From NCBI GenBank assembly GCA_023974075.1, contig CM043797.1:186001-250000 (forward strand): a stretch of DNA of 64,000 nucleotides, given 5' to 3'. A program made the position numbers and the translations under genes. Below, piece by piece: positions 23,253 through 33,545 of the stretch. Below the pieces are notes generated by a model. The model was not told the DNA's origin, ran no database searches, and was given only the letters and a program-made list of their open reading frames with translations. This DNA comes from Chaenocephalus aceratus. Its lineage: Eukaryota > Chordata > Actinopteri > Perciformes > Channichthyidae. Each line of letters starts with the position of its first letter. The stretch's first letter is position 1.

Positions 23253-26200
23253 CAGATGTAGCACTCCAGATCAGACTCAAATGGGTGTGTCCCAGTCAAA
23301 AACCCAGCGGATGCCAGTGGCTGGGGGTGTTGCCAAATTGCTAGAGGGCGTTGCCCAATTTCCCCATTTGTTCAATTACAGGATTTAACCATGAGATGGC
23401 GCTTCATTCACAAAATACACAATGGGCGTTGTAGAAACATCATATTTTAGATCAAATAAAGTATATAGTTTGCTTTATGAAGTATATTTCTTGTAATATT
23501 GTACAGTAGATTGAAGTAAATCAACTTATACATTAAGATAAGATACGATGGACCTTTATTAATCCCGTGGGGAAATTCAGTAGTTCAAACAGCAACAGGG
23601 TGAGAGTGAAAAACAGGACAGCACAGATTCACACAGATTAATAAAATCAAAAATAAAATGAGCGATACAAATAATAATGAGAAACTATGAAATAAGAAAT
23701 GAATAAAACTAAAATGTAATTATCATATCATATATTATAATGTATTGTATTATTAAGTAATATCATACATTAACCCCATTATAGCAGATGCCACATTAAA
23801 TGGATGAACACATGTATGCATCAATAATTACAACAGAGTATTTCTAAATACAAGTTGTAAAAATACTTATATGTATTTAATATTAACCCTTTGGAGTCGA
23901 CCGTCACGCCGGCGTGATCAGATCACATGACCTGTTCAAGCCGGTGCCGCAATAAAAACAACAGTCCGGACAACATTGCCGTGTATTTCTGTCGAAAGTA
24001 CTGGCTTGAGACTATATACCAGTCTTTGTTTCATGCAAAAAGACCCAGTAAACACGGAGATACGATGATATAAAGTTAATACATTTCAAAAGTATGAAAT
24101 ATGGAAGCACATATTTGAATATCTTCGCCATATTTGATCATTTTACGAAACGGGAAAATACTGGAAACTGTAGATCCTGCTCAACAGGATGTATATGTGT
24201 ATTTCTGTCGAAAGTACTGGCTTGAAACAACTATATGCCAGTCTTTGTTTCATGCAAAAATACCCAATAAACACGGACATACGATGATATAAAGTTAATA
24301 CAGATATATTTCAGAAGTATGAATAATGGAAGCACATGTTTTAATATCTTCGCCGTATTTTATCATTTTACGAAACGGAAAATACTGGAAACTGTAGATC
24401 CTGCTCAACAGGATGTATATGTGTATTTCTGTCGAAAGTACTGGCTTGAAACTATATGCCAGTCTTTGTTTCATGCAAAAATACCCAATAAACACGGACA
24501 TACGATGATATAAAGTTAATACAGATATATTTCAGAAGTATGAATAATAGAAGCACATATTTTAATATCTTCGCCGAATTTTATCATTTTACGAAACGGA
24601 AAATATTGGAAACTGTAGATTCTGCTCAACAGGATGTATTTACCAGGGAGGGGGTGAGGTAATCAGTTAAACAGAGTGATACGAAACGAGACGAAAAGAG
24701 ACGAAGAGGGACGGCGGGAACCGAAGAGAGACGGCGGGAGAAGGAGAGACGAAGATATACGAAGACAGGCGGCGGGAGACGAAGAGAGACGAAGGAAAAT
24801 GGAGAGCGACGAAGATATACGAAGACAGGCGGCGGGAGACGAAGAGAGGCTGCGGGAGACTGCGATTGAAGTAAAGTGACAGACAAACATTGAGAATTTA
24901 GATATAGTTAGATATATTTAGAGTTTTGAAGACTCAACTATGATGAAGAGAACTCTGAACGTGAGTCAAGCTTTAAGCTTGTTTTTTGACATGGAGGAGG
25001 AGGAATCTGTGATGTTGTCCTCTGTGTCGTAGTTGACAGAAACCGCTTTGAAGCGTGGCACAGATAAAGACAGATTGTTGTACATAATGTGTATATATAT
25101 ATTTGTATTATATTATAATAGCACTTTTGCCTTATCAGAATGAAATCCCATGCTACCTCAATTAAACTTTCACATTATCATAGTCACATCCCATGTATAT
25201 ATTTCCAGCTTTTAAATGGTTTCGTTGTGTATGTTTGTGTTATGAAAAATAAAATCATTTTCAAAATCTGTTTTTACGTTTTTTTTTGTGATTTTGGGTC
25301 CAAAATGTTCATAGTAGAAGATCACTGCTCTAAAAAAGTCAAAAATCCTACATCCAAACGAAATAAATATAATTAATTATGATGAATATGTTACATACAT
25401 TTTCACTCTTACACACGGATATTCTCCTTTTGCTCTCATGAGAAATCTACTAAAACAAAGTATGTCATGTATATTTAGTTTTCGTTGATGAGACGAGACG
25501 GACTAAGGTGTTAATGATGGACTATCGGACATTCAAAATGCAGCATATTTCCCCAAGTGTCTGTCAAAATGCATTTTACGTTCTAACTTGCAATATCATT
25601 ATTTCCGCTCTCTTCAGAAAGAGCGATCCCCATGTGTGCGGGGATCACAGGGGGGGGGAGGAGAGCTTGTGGAATGTGACACACAGTCCGATGGTCAATT
25701 AGTTTTAAACAAAGGTCCCCAACATACATAGGCCATATGGGGGGGGTTGGGGGCTGGTGAACGGGCAGCACATCACAGAGGCATTTAAAAAAGTGAAGAC
25801 AATACATTCTGGAAATGTTCACATCAGGCACCTTCAAGTTAAACAATACTACTGTACAGTACAACAATTAACACAGTCAATTATGTGGATTAAATCACAT
25901 TTATTTCGTTAAAAATAAACGAAATGACTCGGTTGCATTCATAAAGAATGCACAGACGTGTTTAATCGTTAATGTCAGATATGTACTAAGTAAATAGCCT
26001 ACATTAGTTCCTGCTCAAGATTAGATTCAACTTTATTGTTATTGCACAGATTACAGGTACTGAGACAACGAAATGCAGTTTAGCTTCTAACCAGGTGCAA
26101 CAAGCAGTAAGTGAAAAGTAATGTTCACAATCTACAGAATAAAATATATAATGAATTGGATGATGAATAAACAGTGAGGGGTATGAATACACTAGATATC

Positions 26201-27613
26201 AGCCTGTGAGCAGTATGAACAGTGTGTTATCGTTAATGTCAGATATGTACTAAGTAAATAGCCTATATTAATTTCATGATGGATTAAACCACATTTATTT
26301 CGTTAAAAATAAACAAATGATTAAATGTAGGGTGAATTGCCCTAATGTGGAAACATTTTGCATTTCAGACTTCGGGAATATATTGTGACATGAAGCCGAT
26401 ACAATAAATCAAAATCCAGTAACATTCTGAAATCCCCAGGATGTGTCCTAATCAAACCAAAAGAGAACATGCAGATTATTAAACTCATAAAAGAAATGGT
26501 AGACATATTAGTACTCTTAGTGCCAAGTTGTCTCAGACAATCTGTTTTCCTAATGTGGGACAGTTCTGTGCAAAATGTGGGACACTGAAAAGTCTATATT
26601 AAAAAGCCTCAGTCACCTTCATTCATGTAATAAAAAAATCTCAGGCCAGTAACACTCAAAGCTACAGTAAATGTGCAATACCATGCTATATTTCTATTTA
26701 TAATGTTTACATATGTTGTTAATGTAAGTTAAATGCATCAATCTGGTGCACTGAGGGCAAAATTAGTAGATTTGTGGATACATCTCTCAACACTCATATG
26801 AAACAGAACTGTTCTTACAATGTGTGTTGGAAGGTATTAAATTACTATGCATATTTTATTGTGTAAACACACAGCTGAGAGCTTGCCGTTTCATTCAGAG
26901 CGTTTAAAAAAAACGACGGTCTGATTTCAACAACTCAATGTGTGATTATTATAGCAGTAATATTAACACTAATAATACAGTACACTATTAACACTGTACA
27001 TATTATTGTTTGCCCGTGGATAGGGTGATCGGTAGTGAGAGCCGCTGCATTTTCCTCCGTCGGATGTGATATAAAAACAAAGCGATTATTGTTGTTGTTG
27101 TAAACTCACGTGGATTAAATGTAGTGCATTCATTTCAACTCGCGAACATATGATACATTAAATGAATGCGAGGATGACGATCGAAAATCGTTTGTTTGAC
27201 CTGGATGCATTTCCTGATCTAAAAACATAGCGATGGTTTTGTACTTACGCCAACGTAAATTAAACATTATTTTTGTTAAATAAAAACATGGTGATGTTTA
27301 GTAAATGATTACATGTCTCTTACTTAAGCACAGAATATGATCCTATCCGTGACATATATGGATTTTAACAATATCCGCTATATCAGAAACCTGTAGATCA
27401 GCTGTTTATTTCACATGAGTTTCAGTGTGGCAGCTTTTCACGGCTCCCCCTGGTGGATCCATGATCCATTGCAGCTGGTTTCATTATAATTAAATGTATT
27501 TATCAAGGGGGCGTTTCAAATCCTGCGGGGGGGTTTTCCTTATCAGCAGGGGCCCACCCCGTGCCGATCACGGACCCGCACGGGTAGGCGTCTGAAACGA
27601 AGCGCTACATCTG
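23253..27613 (+). mobile_element. 4.4-kb TA-flanked inverted-repeat element, copy 1
   Basis: It begins cagatgtagc and ends gctacatctg (a perfect 10-bp inverted terminus) with TA directly outside both ends (23251-23252, 27614-27615). The whole element recurs inverted at 48407-52414. No frame over about 95 residues is shared, so it looks non-coding. It contains a purine-rich minisatellite of gagacgaag-type units (24676-24870) and teleost repeat-tail motifs such as cctttattaatcccgtgggg (23562) and aactttattgttattgcac (26030). TA targets occur in Tc1/mariner and several other superfamilies, which I cannot distinguish. Confidence 0.85.
23981..24640 (+). repeat. ~220-bp tandem repeat, three units
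   Basis: Units start with gtgtatttctgtcgaaagta at 23981, 24197 and 24421. The inverted sister element has only one unit (about 51493-51700 on the opposite strand). The expansion therefore happened after the two elements separated, or was lost from the other copy, and it accounts for most of the length difference. Confidence 0.9.
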
Positions 27614-28619
27614 TAATAGGTCAAACCTGTTACAAAGTTAGGGTATTCCATATAATCTGTTCAATGTTATCTGACTGAATGAAAGGAACTTTTTTTTAAA
27701 TTATACTGCCTTTTGAAAATAAAGATAATTGTGACAATGACATTTGTTATTTGTGTATTTTTATGTTAAAGGGCCCATGTCATGCTTTTCCGGTTATTAC
27801 CCGTCCCCTTGTGTGTTTATGAAGGTGTTTATGCATGTAAACGGTCTGCATAGTCAAAAACCTAGCGAGTAAAACTCTAACACAGAAAATACCTGTCTAT
27901 GCTGCCCCAGAACGCCTCGTTGGAGATTTCTCTTTTTCCATTTGTTACTTCCAGGAACCAAAATGGACCAATCCGCGGAGCTCCTCACACACCAGGAGGG
28001 GTGGGGACCTTTAGCGTACATTTTCAACTAATCAGCGACACACCTGCCGAGAAGCCAACTCTGGTTATTGGTAGCTCTATCCTAGCATTCCGGGGGTCAG
28101 AGCAGGCCACATTAACCCCTTTCCTACCAAAAACAGTTCCAGTTCTAGCTCCGGGCTAGTGCTCTTCTGGTTATTCTTTTAGCCCCAGTTGTATTTCAAC
28201 TGCCCTATGCCTGCTCTTCACAATGGCCAATAATAGTGAATGGGTGTCTTTAAAACTAAGGTCAAAATAATCAGCATCACCTATAGGCGCATTCACACTG
28301 CGGTACTTTTCCCACAAAGGTTCATGCGATCTTAGTTCATGATCGCGTTCATGATCGCGTTCACACCAAAAAGAGCCGGTAATAAAATTAGTTCATGCGA
28401 ACCTTTTTACCCCCTCGAAGTCCCTGCTAGAGAGCAGGGACTTTCAAGCGGCTCTTTTGTGAGAAAAGAGCTATATGTCTGATTGGCTGGGCGGATTGCA
28501 AACCACGCCCCGTAAAACACCCAAAAAGTTTTGTGAAGCCGCCATTTTATTATCCTCGCATTAGCATTATTAGCATTAGCATTAGCCCAGCGCAGAAACG
28601 CAGAGAGACTTATGGCAAC

Positions 28620-28677
28620 ACAAAATAAAACATGGGAGCGGTGGAGTCATCTCCACCGCTCCCATGTTTTATTTTGT
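28620..28677. repeat. Perfect 27-bp inverted repeat with 4-nt spacer
   Basis: Arms 28620-28646 and 28651-28677 are exact reverse complements around the spacer tcat. The arm contains catgggagcggtggag. It has the same architecture as the hairpin at 6809-6858 but an unrelated sequence. Confidence 0.92.
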
Positions 28678-29134
28678 CGGCGTTCTGGCGATTTACTCGG
28701 AAGCCAGTCCCCAACTCCGGGGACTTCCGGCCGGGGACTTTGGGCTTCAGTATACGCCGTGAAGTGGTTTGCGGCCTGCCAGTAAGCCCAAAGCAGAAGA
28801 AGAAGAAGTGACGTCAGCAGCTTCATTTGCCTATACTACTGTATAGTATGTGTATTCACTCTGTTCTACACGCCTTGTTGGACCCCCCCTCCCTATGAGC
28901 CCACTGTGCTCTGATGTGTTACAATGGCATTTGTTAGCAACCAGAAAAGGACACCAGTAATGACAAACAGATGAGAATGCTGCATGGGGTCTGGGTGCCG
29001 TGTTGGCGGGACGTTGCGGGGCTCGCTGCTCCGCTCGAGGAGCGGACAGTGCGAGCTGGGTTACTGGTGTCGTTTCCTGGTTGCTGCGTGGGGTCTGTGA
29101 GACAGCGAGGAACTCAGCCTGAGCACACAAACGT

Positions 29135-29136
<2 letters not shown>

Positions 29137-29171
<35 letters not shown>
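29137..29171. repeat. (GT)n microsatellite
   Basis: Uninterrupted GT dinucleotides inside TTAA MITE copy B. Confidence 0.95.
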
Positions 29172-29172
<1 letters not shown>

Positions 29173-29574
29173 ACCTGGTCACGTCACTATACTCAGGAAG
29201 AGGGTACTTTGAGGGTGTGTGACTTTGCAGTCCGTTTACATGCAGAAAAAGCTACATAACACACAAGGGGATGGGTAATAACTGGAAAAGCATGACATGG
29301 GACCTTTAACACAAAAAGTAAGGACATTTGTTTCTGGTAGACAATGTAATGTAATAATGCTTCTTGGCAATACATCTTATACCGTTGGAAAGCCTGTTTA
29401 TTTACCTTTCAAATGGTACCACATTTGTGAGGAACATGCATTAGGATGAGCAGGAGAGCTGAGTATGTGGGTCGCGCCCATACAGAATTTGACAAATATC
29501 CTCTGCCAATGCCAAACAGCTTTTTTTGTGCTGTTGACTCTGGTTAGTTGCACTCTTTGTTAACAATGTATTCA

Positions 29575-30190
29575 TTTAACAAGCAGCCTCAGTAGCGTGT
29601 CGGAAGAACCTGGCATCTCCTCCTCATGCTGTTCACCAGCCTGGTCACACACTGCTGTGGCATCCCATTCTTCAACCAGTTTTTCTCCCAAGGTGATCCC
29701 ACACCTGTTCAATGGGGTTGAGGTCAGAACTACATGCAGGCCATTCCATCCTCTCCACTCCCACACTCTGGAGGAAGTCTGATAGTCCTCGCTCTGTGGG
29801 GGGGAGCGTTGTCATCTTGCAGGATGGAGTTTGGTCCCAGACTGTTGAGATATGGGATTGCCACTGGTTGCATAATTTCATCTCGATATCCCTCTGCATT
29901 GAGATTGCCTCCAATTATTAGAAGCCTGTTTTTTTCAGTGAGGGAGATGCCACCCCACACCATCACACTGCCTCCACCAAAACATGTTACTCTATCAGTC
30001 TCTGCGTCGTCTCCACACTGTGACCCTACATTCCAAGTGCTGTCGGCAGAATCTGGACTCATCGCTGAACATAATGTTCCTCCACATGTTGAGGTTCCAG
30101 TGCAAGTGTACCTGAAGGTGAAGGGCAGTCATGGAAGGCCTCCTGGCAGCCATACGAGACTGGAGATTGGCTGCTGTATGGCAGAGAAGA
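29575..30190 (-). pseudogene. Tc1-like transposase, catalytic part only, frameshifted
   Basis: In three frames on the minus strand, in order: MFSDESRF (first catalytic Asp, near 30060-30085), GGSVMVWGGIS then GPNSILQDDNAPPHRA (second Asp, about 29800-29970), and VERMEWPACSSDLNPIEQVWDHLG (third acidic residue, about 29675-29760). The tail LVEEWDA follows. These are the DDE-type core motifs of Tc1 transposases. At least two frameshifts separate them, and the N-terminal helix-turn-helix half is absent. It cannot encode an active enzyme. Confidence 0.9.
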
Positions 30191-30194
30191 TTTG

Positions 30195-30520
30195 TGTGAC
30201 GACTCCTAGGCCTTAGACTCAGGTCCCTGGTTAGCCACTCCCCAAATCAGGAGAGATTGCTGACACCTGATTTGGGTTGACTGCTCAGCTACAAGTATGG
30301 GTGCCTGAGCAGTCAGTCGATCTCTCCTCTTGGGTTGCTTGGCTCTACTGGACCTTGGTTTGTTTTGTTCTTTCTTTATATACTGATGCATGTTCACACT
30401 ACACACATTACTGATTAACTGACTTCATAGTTAATTTAGTTTCTTTAAATAAATGCACTTCAATTGGATGAATCATGTGTGGTCTCCTTCCTTTGTCCGT
30501 CCTTGAGCCAGGGCGTGACA
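30195..30520 (+). repeat. 5' LTR
   Basis: Starts tgtgacgac and ends gggcgtgaca, the canonical TG...CA. It contains an aataaa polyadenylation signal at 30448-30453 and a possible tata box (tttatatactg near 30375). An internal hairpin-like pair, ccaaatcaggagaga / acacctgatttggg, lies near 30242-30276. It pairs with 33221-33545. Confidence 0.95.
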
Positions 30521-30538
30521 TGGGGGCTCGCCTAAAGT
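30521..30538 (+). promoter_or_regulatory. Primer binding site, tRNA-Pro-like
   Basis: tgggggctcg directly abuts the 5' LTR end, matching the first ten bases of the well-known proline-tRNA primer site used by many retroelements. The remaining bases diverge. Confidence 0.75.
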
Positions 30539-31054
30539 CAAAAGTCAAATTTTGACATACATTTTGTTGGTATGAATTTTCTGTACTAATTTAGGTTAGG
30601 GTATAACACATGGATGTAGTTGTTTTGGAGAGCTTTATTATAATCTAGTTTGGGACAGTTTTCTTTGAGGTAAATATGCTAAATGTTTGGTGTGGCATGT
30701 GACTGGTGTTCTCCTCTGTGAGGCCAAGCAGCAGGTTCTAATAGAGAGTCTGTTGTCGGGGGTTGGGTTTAGTGTGACAGAGAAAGTGGCTAGAGCAGTT
30801 GTCTCGGGATCACGTCCATGGTTTCTTGTGGGGTCGCTTTGTATACAGTTGCTTTCCAGTGCCACTGGGTTTCAGTGAATAAATACCCGCCACAAGTATC
30901 TGTACGAAGACTAGGTACGAGTCTAGTCAGATAAGGGACATACTCTAATGAGTTAGTTGAGCATGGGGAGTCACCAGTTGTTGTTGCCACTAGTTGCATA
31001 GTGTAAAGGTTCGGTGTATGTTACCTCAATGTGGTTATCTAGGTTGCTAGATTT

Positions 31055-32890
31055 TTGTGGTTTGATATGGCTAACATTGTGGAAGATTTTGTTCAGTGTC
31101 CCTCGGCTGAGTTGTGGGAGCAATGTACAAAGGAGCAGTTGGTGAAGATTGCTCATTATTACTCTGTTGATTTTGTTTCCAAGCAAACAAAGGAAACCCT
31201 GAAAAGTGTTATAAAGTCTCATTTGCTAGACTGTGCGGTACTGATGGACAGGGGAGGTAAGAGCATGGTCACTAATTATGTGTCTGGCTTGACATTTGAA
31301 CAACAGGAAAAATTGTTGATTTTGAGGTTAGAACAAATGAAACTGGATTTGGAACTGCACAAATTGGCTTTGATTAGGGCAGGTAAAATGTCTGCATCGG
31401 CAGTGAATGAGGAACTTGTGAGTTCACGCTTTGATGTTGCAAGTAATTTACTGTTGTTGCCAAAGTTTAATGAAAATTATATAGATACTTTTTTTTGTCT
31501 GTTTGAGCGTGTTGCTGATTCAAGGGGCTGGCCTGATGAGGACAGAACTTTAATGTTGCAGTGTGTGTTTACAGGTAAAGCACAAGAAGCCTACTCCGCT
31601 TTATCTTCTGATGCCTGTAAAGATTATGATACGGTGAAATCGTCTGTTTTGAAGGCTTATGAGTTGGTGCCTGAAGCGTACCGCCAACGTTTTAGAGACT
31701 GGCGAAAGAGTGGTAACAAAACACATGTGGAATTTACACGGGATTTGATCTTGCATTTCAAGCGCTGGTACTCTTCTTCTGGTGTAAACACATTGGATCA
31801 GTTATGTGATTTAATCATTCTGGAGCATTTGAAACAGTCGGTCCCTGAGAACATTGTAACCTATATTAATGAACATAAAGTCACATGTCCTAGGGAGGCA
31901 GCAGTACTGGCTGATGATTATGTGTTGATGCACAGGCGCATCTTTGGTGAGCGTTATGAAAGGAATGAATCTCAGAAAGCAGGATCTTTGTCCCCAAAGT
32001 TTGCACAGCATCCTAATGGCACAAGCAATGCAAATGTGTGTAATTATTGCCATCAACAGGGTCATTGGAAAAAAGAATGTCCTTTGCTAGAGGGGAAAAG
32101 CAACAATTTTCGTGTGAAGTCAGTTGGTTTGGCTACAACTGTTCATAATCCCAGAGTTGGTGAAACAGAAGTCTTGGCTCCATTGCAAATGCAGGGTAAG
32201 GCAATTGATATCTCAGAGGTTGAGTCGGGTTATGCTTCGTTTATGTCTGACGGTTTTGTAACCCTAGTTGGGAGTGACAAGAAAGTTCAAGTCAGGATTT
32301 TGAGGGACTCAGGCGCTTTGAATACTTTGGTGAGGGAGGCCATCTTGCCTTTTTCTCCAGATTCAGACATGGGGCGCTGTGTTCGAGGGATTGGTCTGCA
32401 ATCCATTTCTGTGCCTGAGCATAAACTGTTTCTGTCCTGTGATTTGGTCGAGAGAGAAGTGGAGGTTGGTGTTCGTCCAGAGTTGCCCGTGACTGGAGTG
32501 AACATCATTTTGGGAAATGACCTGGCAGGTGGTCGTGTTTGGTCAGATCATGCAAAGCCATTCAGGGGTAAAAAAATAAACATTGCAGGAAAGAGTTTTC
32601 ATGTTAGAGGCGAGGACTGGTTTTGTCCGGATAAGTGTGGAATGATGAACTTTGCTAGAAGAAGCAGTTGTTACAGATATGGCAGGAAGAAACCCATGAG
32701 GGCACAGATGATGAAAGCTGGAGGAACAGAGAGTTGGAAAACTCTGGCTGGGAAGAGCAGGGGTCTCTTCAGTGTATATGATTGGAAGTACAAAACATGT
32801 GGCAATGTCAATTGGGCTAGAAGGTCAGAGTGCAACATTTGTAACACACAGAAGTATGTGAAAGAGAGCTACAGTAACCTCTTTGGGTAA
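31055..32890 (+). CDS. Gag-protease polyprotein fused to ZRANB2-like RanBP2 zinc fingers
   Basis: One uninterrupted frame of 611 codons. Met5 (31067, MANIVEDF) may be the true start. Residues about 200-295 form a SCAN-like helical gag region (YRQRFRDWRK, LCDLIILEHLKQSVPENI, REAAVLADDYV). Residues 329-342 are a CCHC knuckle (C-x2-C-x4-H-x4-C). Asp418-Ser-Gly starts a retropepsin-like domain that ends with ILGNDLAGG at 485-493. From residue 512 (GKSFHVRGEDWFCPDK) to about 602 the protein closely resembles the two RanBP2-type zinc fingers of ZRANB2, including the linker AQMMKAGGTE and WARRSECNICNT. ZRANB2 is a nuclear splicing factor whose fingers bind GGU-containing RNA. Here finger 1 has one residue fewer between its first two Cys and Tyr in place of its last Cys (CYRYGR). 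Finger 2 has Tyr in place of its first Cys (WKYKTC). Binding may therefore be lost. There are no introns in the captured part, consistent with capture through spliced mRNA. The gag and protease calls are firm. The ZRANB2 origin rests on remembered similarity and is very likely. Confidence 0.93.
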   Translation: MWFDMANIVEDFVQCPSAELWEQCTKEQLVKIAHYYSVDFVSKQTKETLKSVIKSHLLDCAVLMDRGGKSMVTNYVSGLTFEQQEKLLILRLEQMKLDLELHKLALIRAGKMSASAVNEELVSSRFDVASNLLLLPKFNENYIDTFFCLFERVADSRGWPDEDRTLMLQCVFTGKAQEAYSALSSDACKDYDTVKSSVLKAYELVPEAYRQRFRDWRKSGNKTHVEFTRDLILHFKRWYSSSGVNTLDQLCDLIILEHLKQSVPENIVTYINEHKVTCPREAAVLADDYVLMHRRIFGERYERNESQKAGSLSPKFAQHPNGTSNANVCNYCHQQGHWKKECPLLEGKSNNFRVKSVGLATTVHNPRVGETEVLAPLQMQGKAIDISEVESGYASFMSDGFVTLVGSDKKVQVRILRDSGALNTLVREAILPFSPDSDMGRCVRGIGLQSISVPEHKLFLSCDLVEREVEVGVRPELPVTGVNIILGNDLAGGRVWSDHAKPFRGKKINIAGKSFHVRGEDWFCPDKCGMMNFARRSSCYRYGRKKPMRAQMMKAGGTESWKTLAGKSRGLFSVYDWKYKTCGNVNWARRSECNICNTQKYVKESYSNLFG

Positions 32891-33209
32891 GATGGGGCAG
32901 GCAAGGGGAGCTTCGTCCCATTCTTCTTGAAGTGTTGGCCGTACAGGCATTCCCCGTTTCGTCCACTAAGCAGCAGTAGTTGCTTTTCCTGGGGTTAGGC
33001 TATAATGATTGCAGGTTTTGTGCACATTTCGGTAGTCACCTCATGTACTTTTTGTCATAGTTCCTTCTTTGCCTAGTATCACTTTTGATAGGCTTATAAT
33101 GCAGTTTGTGTGTGCTCTGAGACGTGTTACTCAGATTTATGAATTGGAAGAAAATGTTGTGTCTAATATTCTTGTTTTGTTTCAGGATCTGAGGTGCTAC
33201 CTCATTCTT
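32891..33209 (+). other. Retrotransposon 3' untranslated segment
   Basis: Between the ORF stop and the polypurine tract. I see no further pol or env coding frame and no obvious continuation of ZRANB2 coding sequence. Confidence 0.6.
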
Positions 33210-33220
33210 AAGGGGGGAGG
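33210..33220 (+). promoter_or_regulatory. Polypurine tract
   Basis: aaggggggagg lies immediately before the 3' LTR start, the expected primer for plus-strand DNA synthesis. Confidence 0.9.
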
Positions 33221-33545
33221 TGTGACGACCCCTAGGCCTTAGACTCAGGTCCCTGGTTAGCCACTCCCCAAATCAGGAGAGATTGCTGACACCTGATTTG
33301 GGTTGACTGCTCAGCTACAAGTATGGGTGCCTGAGCAGTCAGTCTTTCTCTCCTCTTGGGTTGCTTGGCTCTACTGGACCTTGGTTTGTTTGTTCTTTCT
33401 TTATATACTGATGCATGTTCACACTACACACATTACTGATTAACTGACTTCATAGTTAATTTAGTTTCTTTAAATAAATGCACTTCAATTGGATGAATCA
33501 TGTGTGGTCTCCTTCCTTTGTCCGTCCTTGAGCCAGGGCGTGACA
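33221..33545 (+). repeat. 3' LTR
   Basis: Same sequence as 30195-30520 apart from three substitutions (one near position 12, two adjacent near the cagtcagtc segment) and one T indel in the ttgtttt stretch. The aataaa signal lies at 33473-33478. Confidence 0.95.

Larger units (their letters stand above)
27770..29305. mobile_element. TTAA-type MITE, copy B, with nested insertion
   Basis: TTAA flanks (27766-27769, 29306-29309) enclose inverted termini agggcccatgtcatgcttttcc and its inverse. The left part parallels copy A at 8257 and copy C at 34604 (ggttattacccgtccccttgtg). A second element-like block, from gcattcacactgcggtac near 28288 to about 28830, is absent from the other copies and is probably nested. 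A (GT)n tract lies at 29137-29171. No transposase is present. Confidence 0.8.
30195..33545 (+). mobile_element. Young non-autonomous LTR retrotransposon (gypsy-like gag-pro) carrying a ZRANB2-like segment
   Basis: A complete 3.35-kb element: 5' LTR, tRNA primer site, one long ORF, polypurine tract and 3' LTR. The 4-bp target duplication tttg lies at 30191-30194 and 33546-33549. The LTRs differ by only three substitutions and one indel. There is no reverse transcriptase, RNase H or integrase, so it must rely on enzymes from another element. It lies within a Tc1 element in the 34-kb LRFN intron, antisense to LRFN. Gag shows a SCAN-like region, pointing to the Gmr1-like branch of Ty3/gypsy in which the vertebrate SCAN domain originated. 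Confidence 0.95.

Noticed and set aside
24626..24890. Pro/Leu/Arg-rich ORFs on the minus strand and Arg/Glu/Asp-rich ORF on the plus strand
   Set aside because: These come from the gagacgaag-type minisatellite inside the TA-flanked element, with no conserved frame in the inverted copy.
30629..31054. Separate host gene in the retrotransposon leader
   Set aside because: The region lies between primer site and gag of a complete LTR element and shows no recognisable protein.
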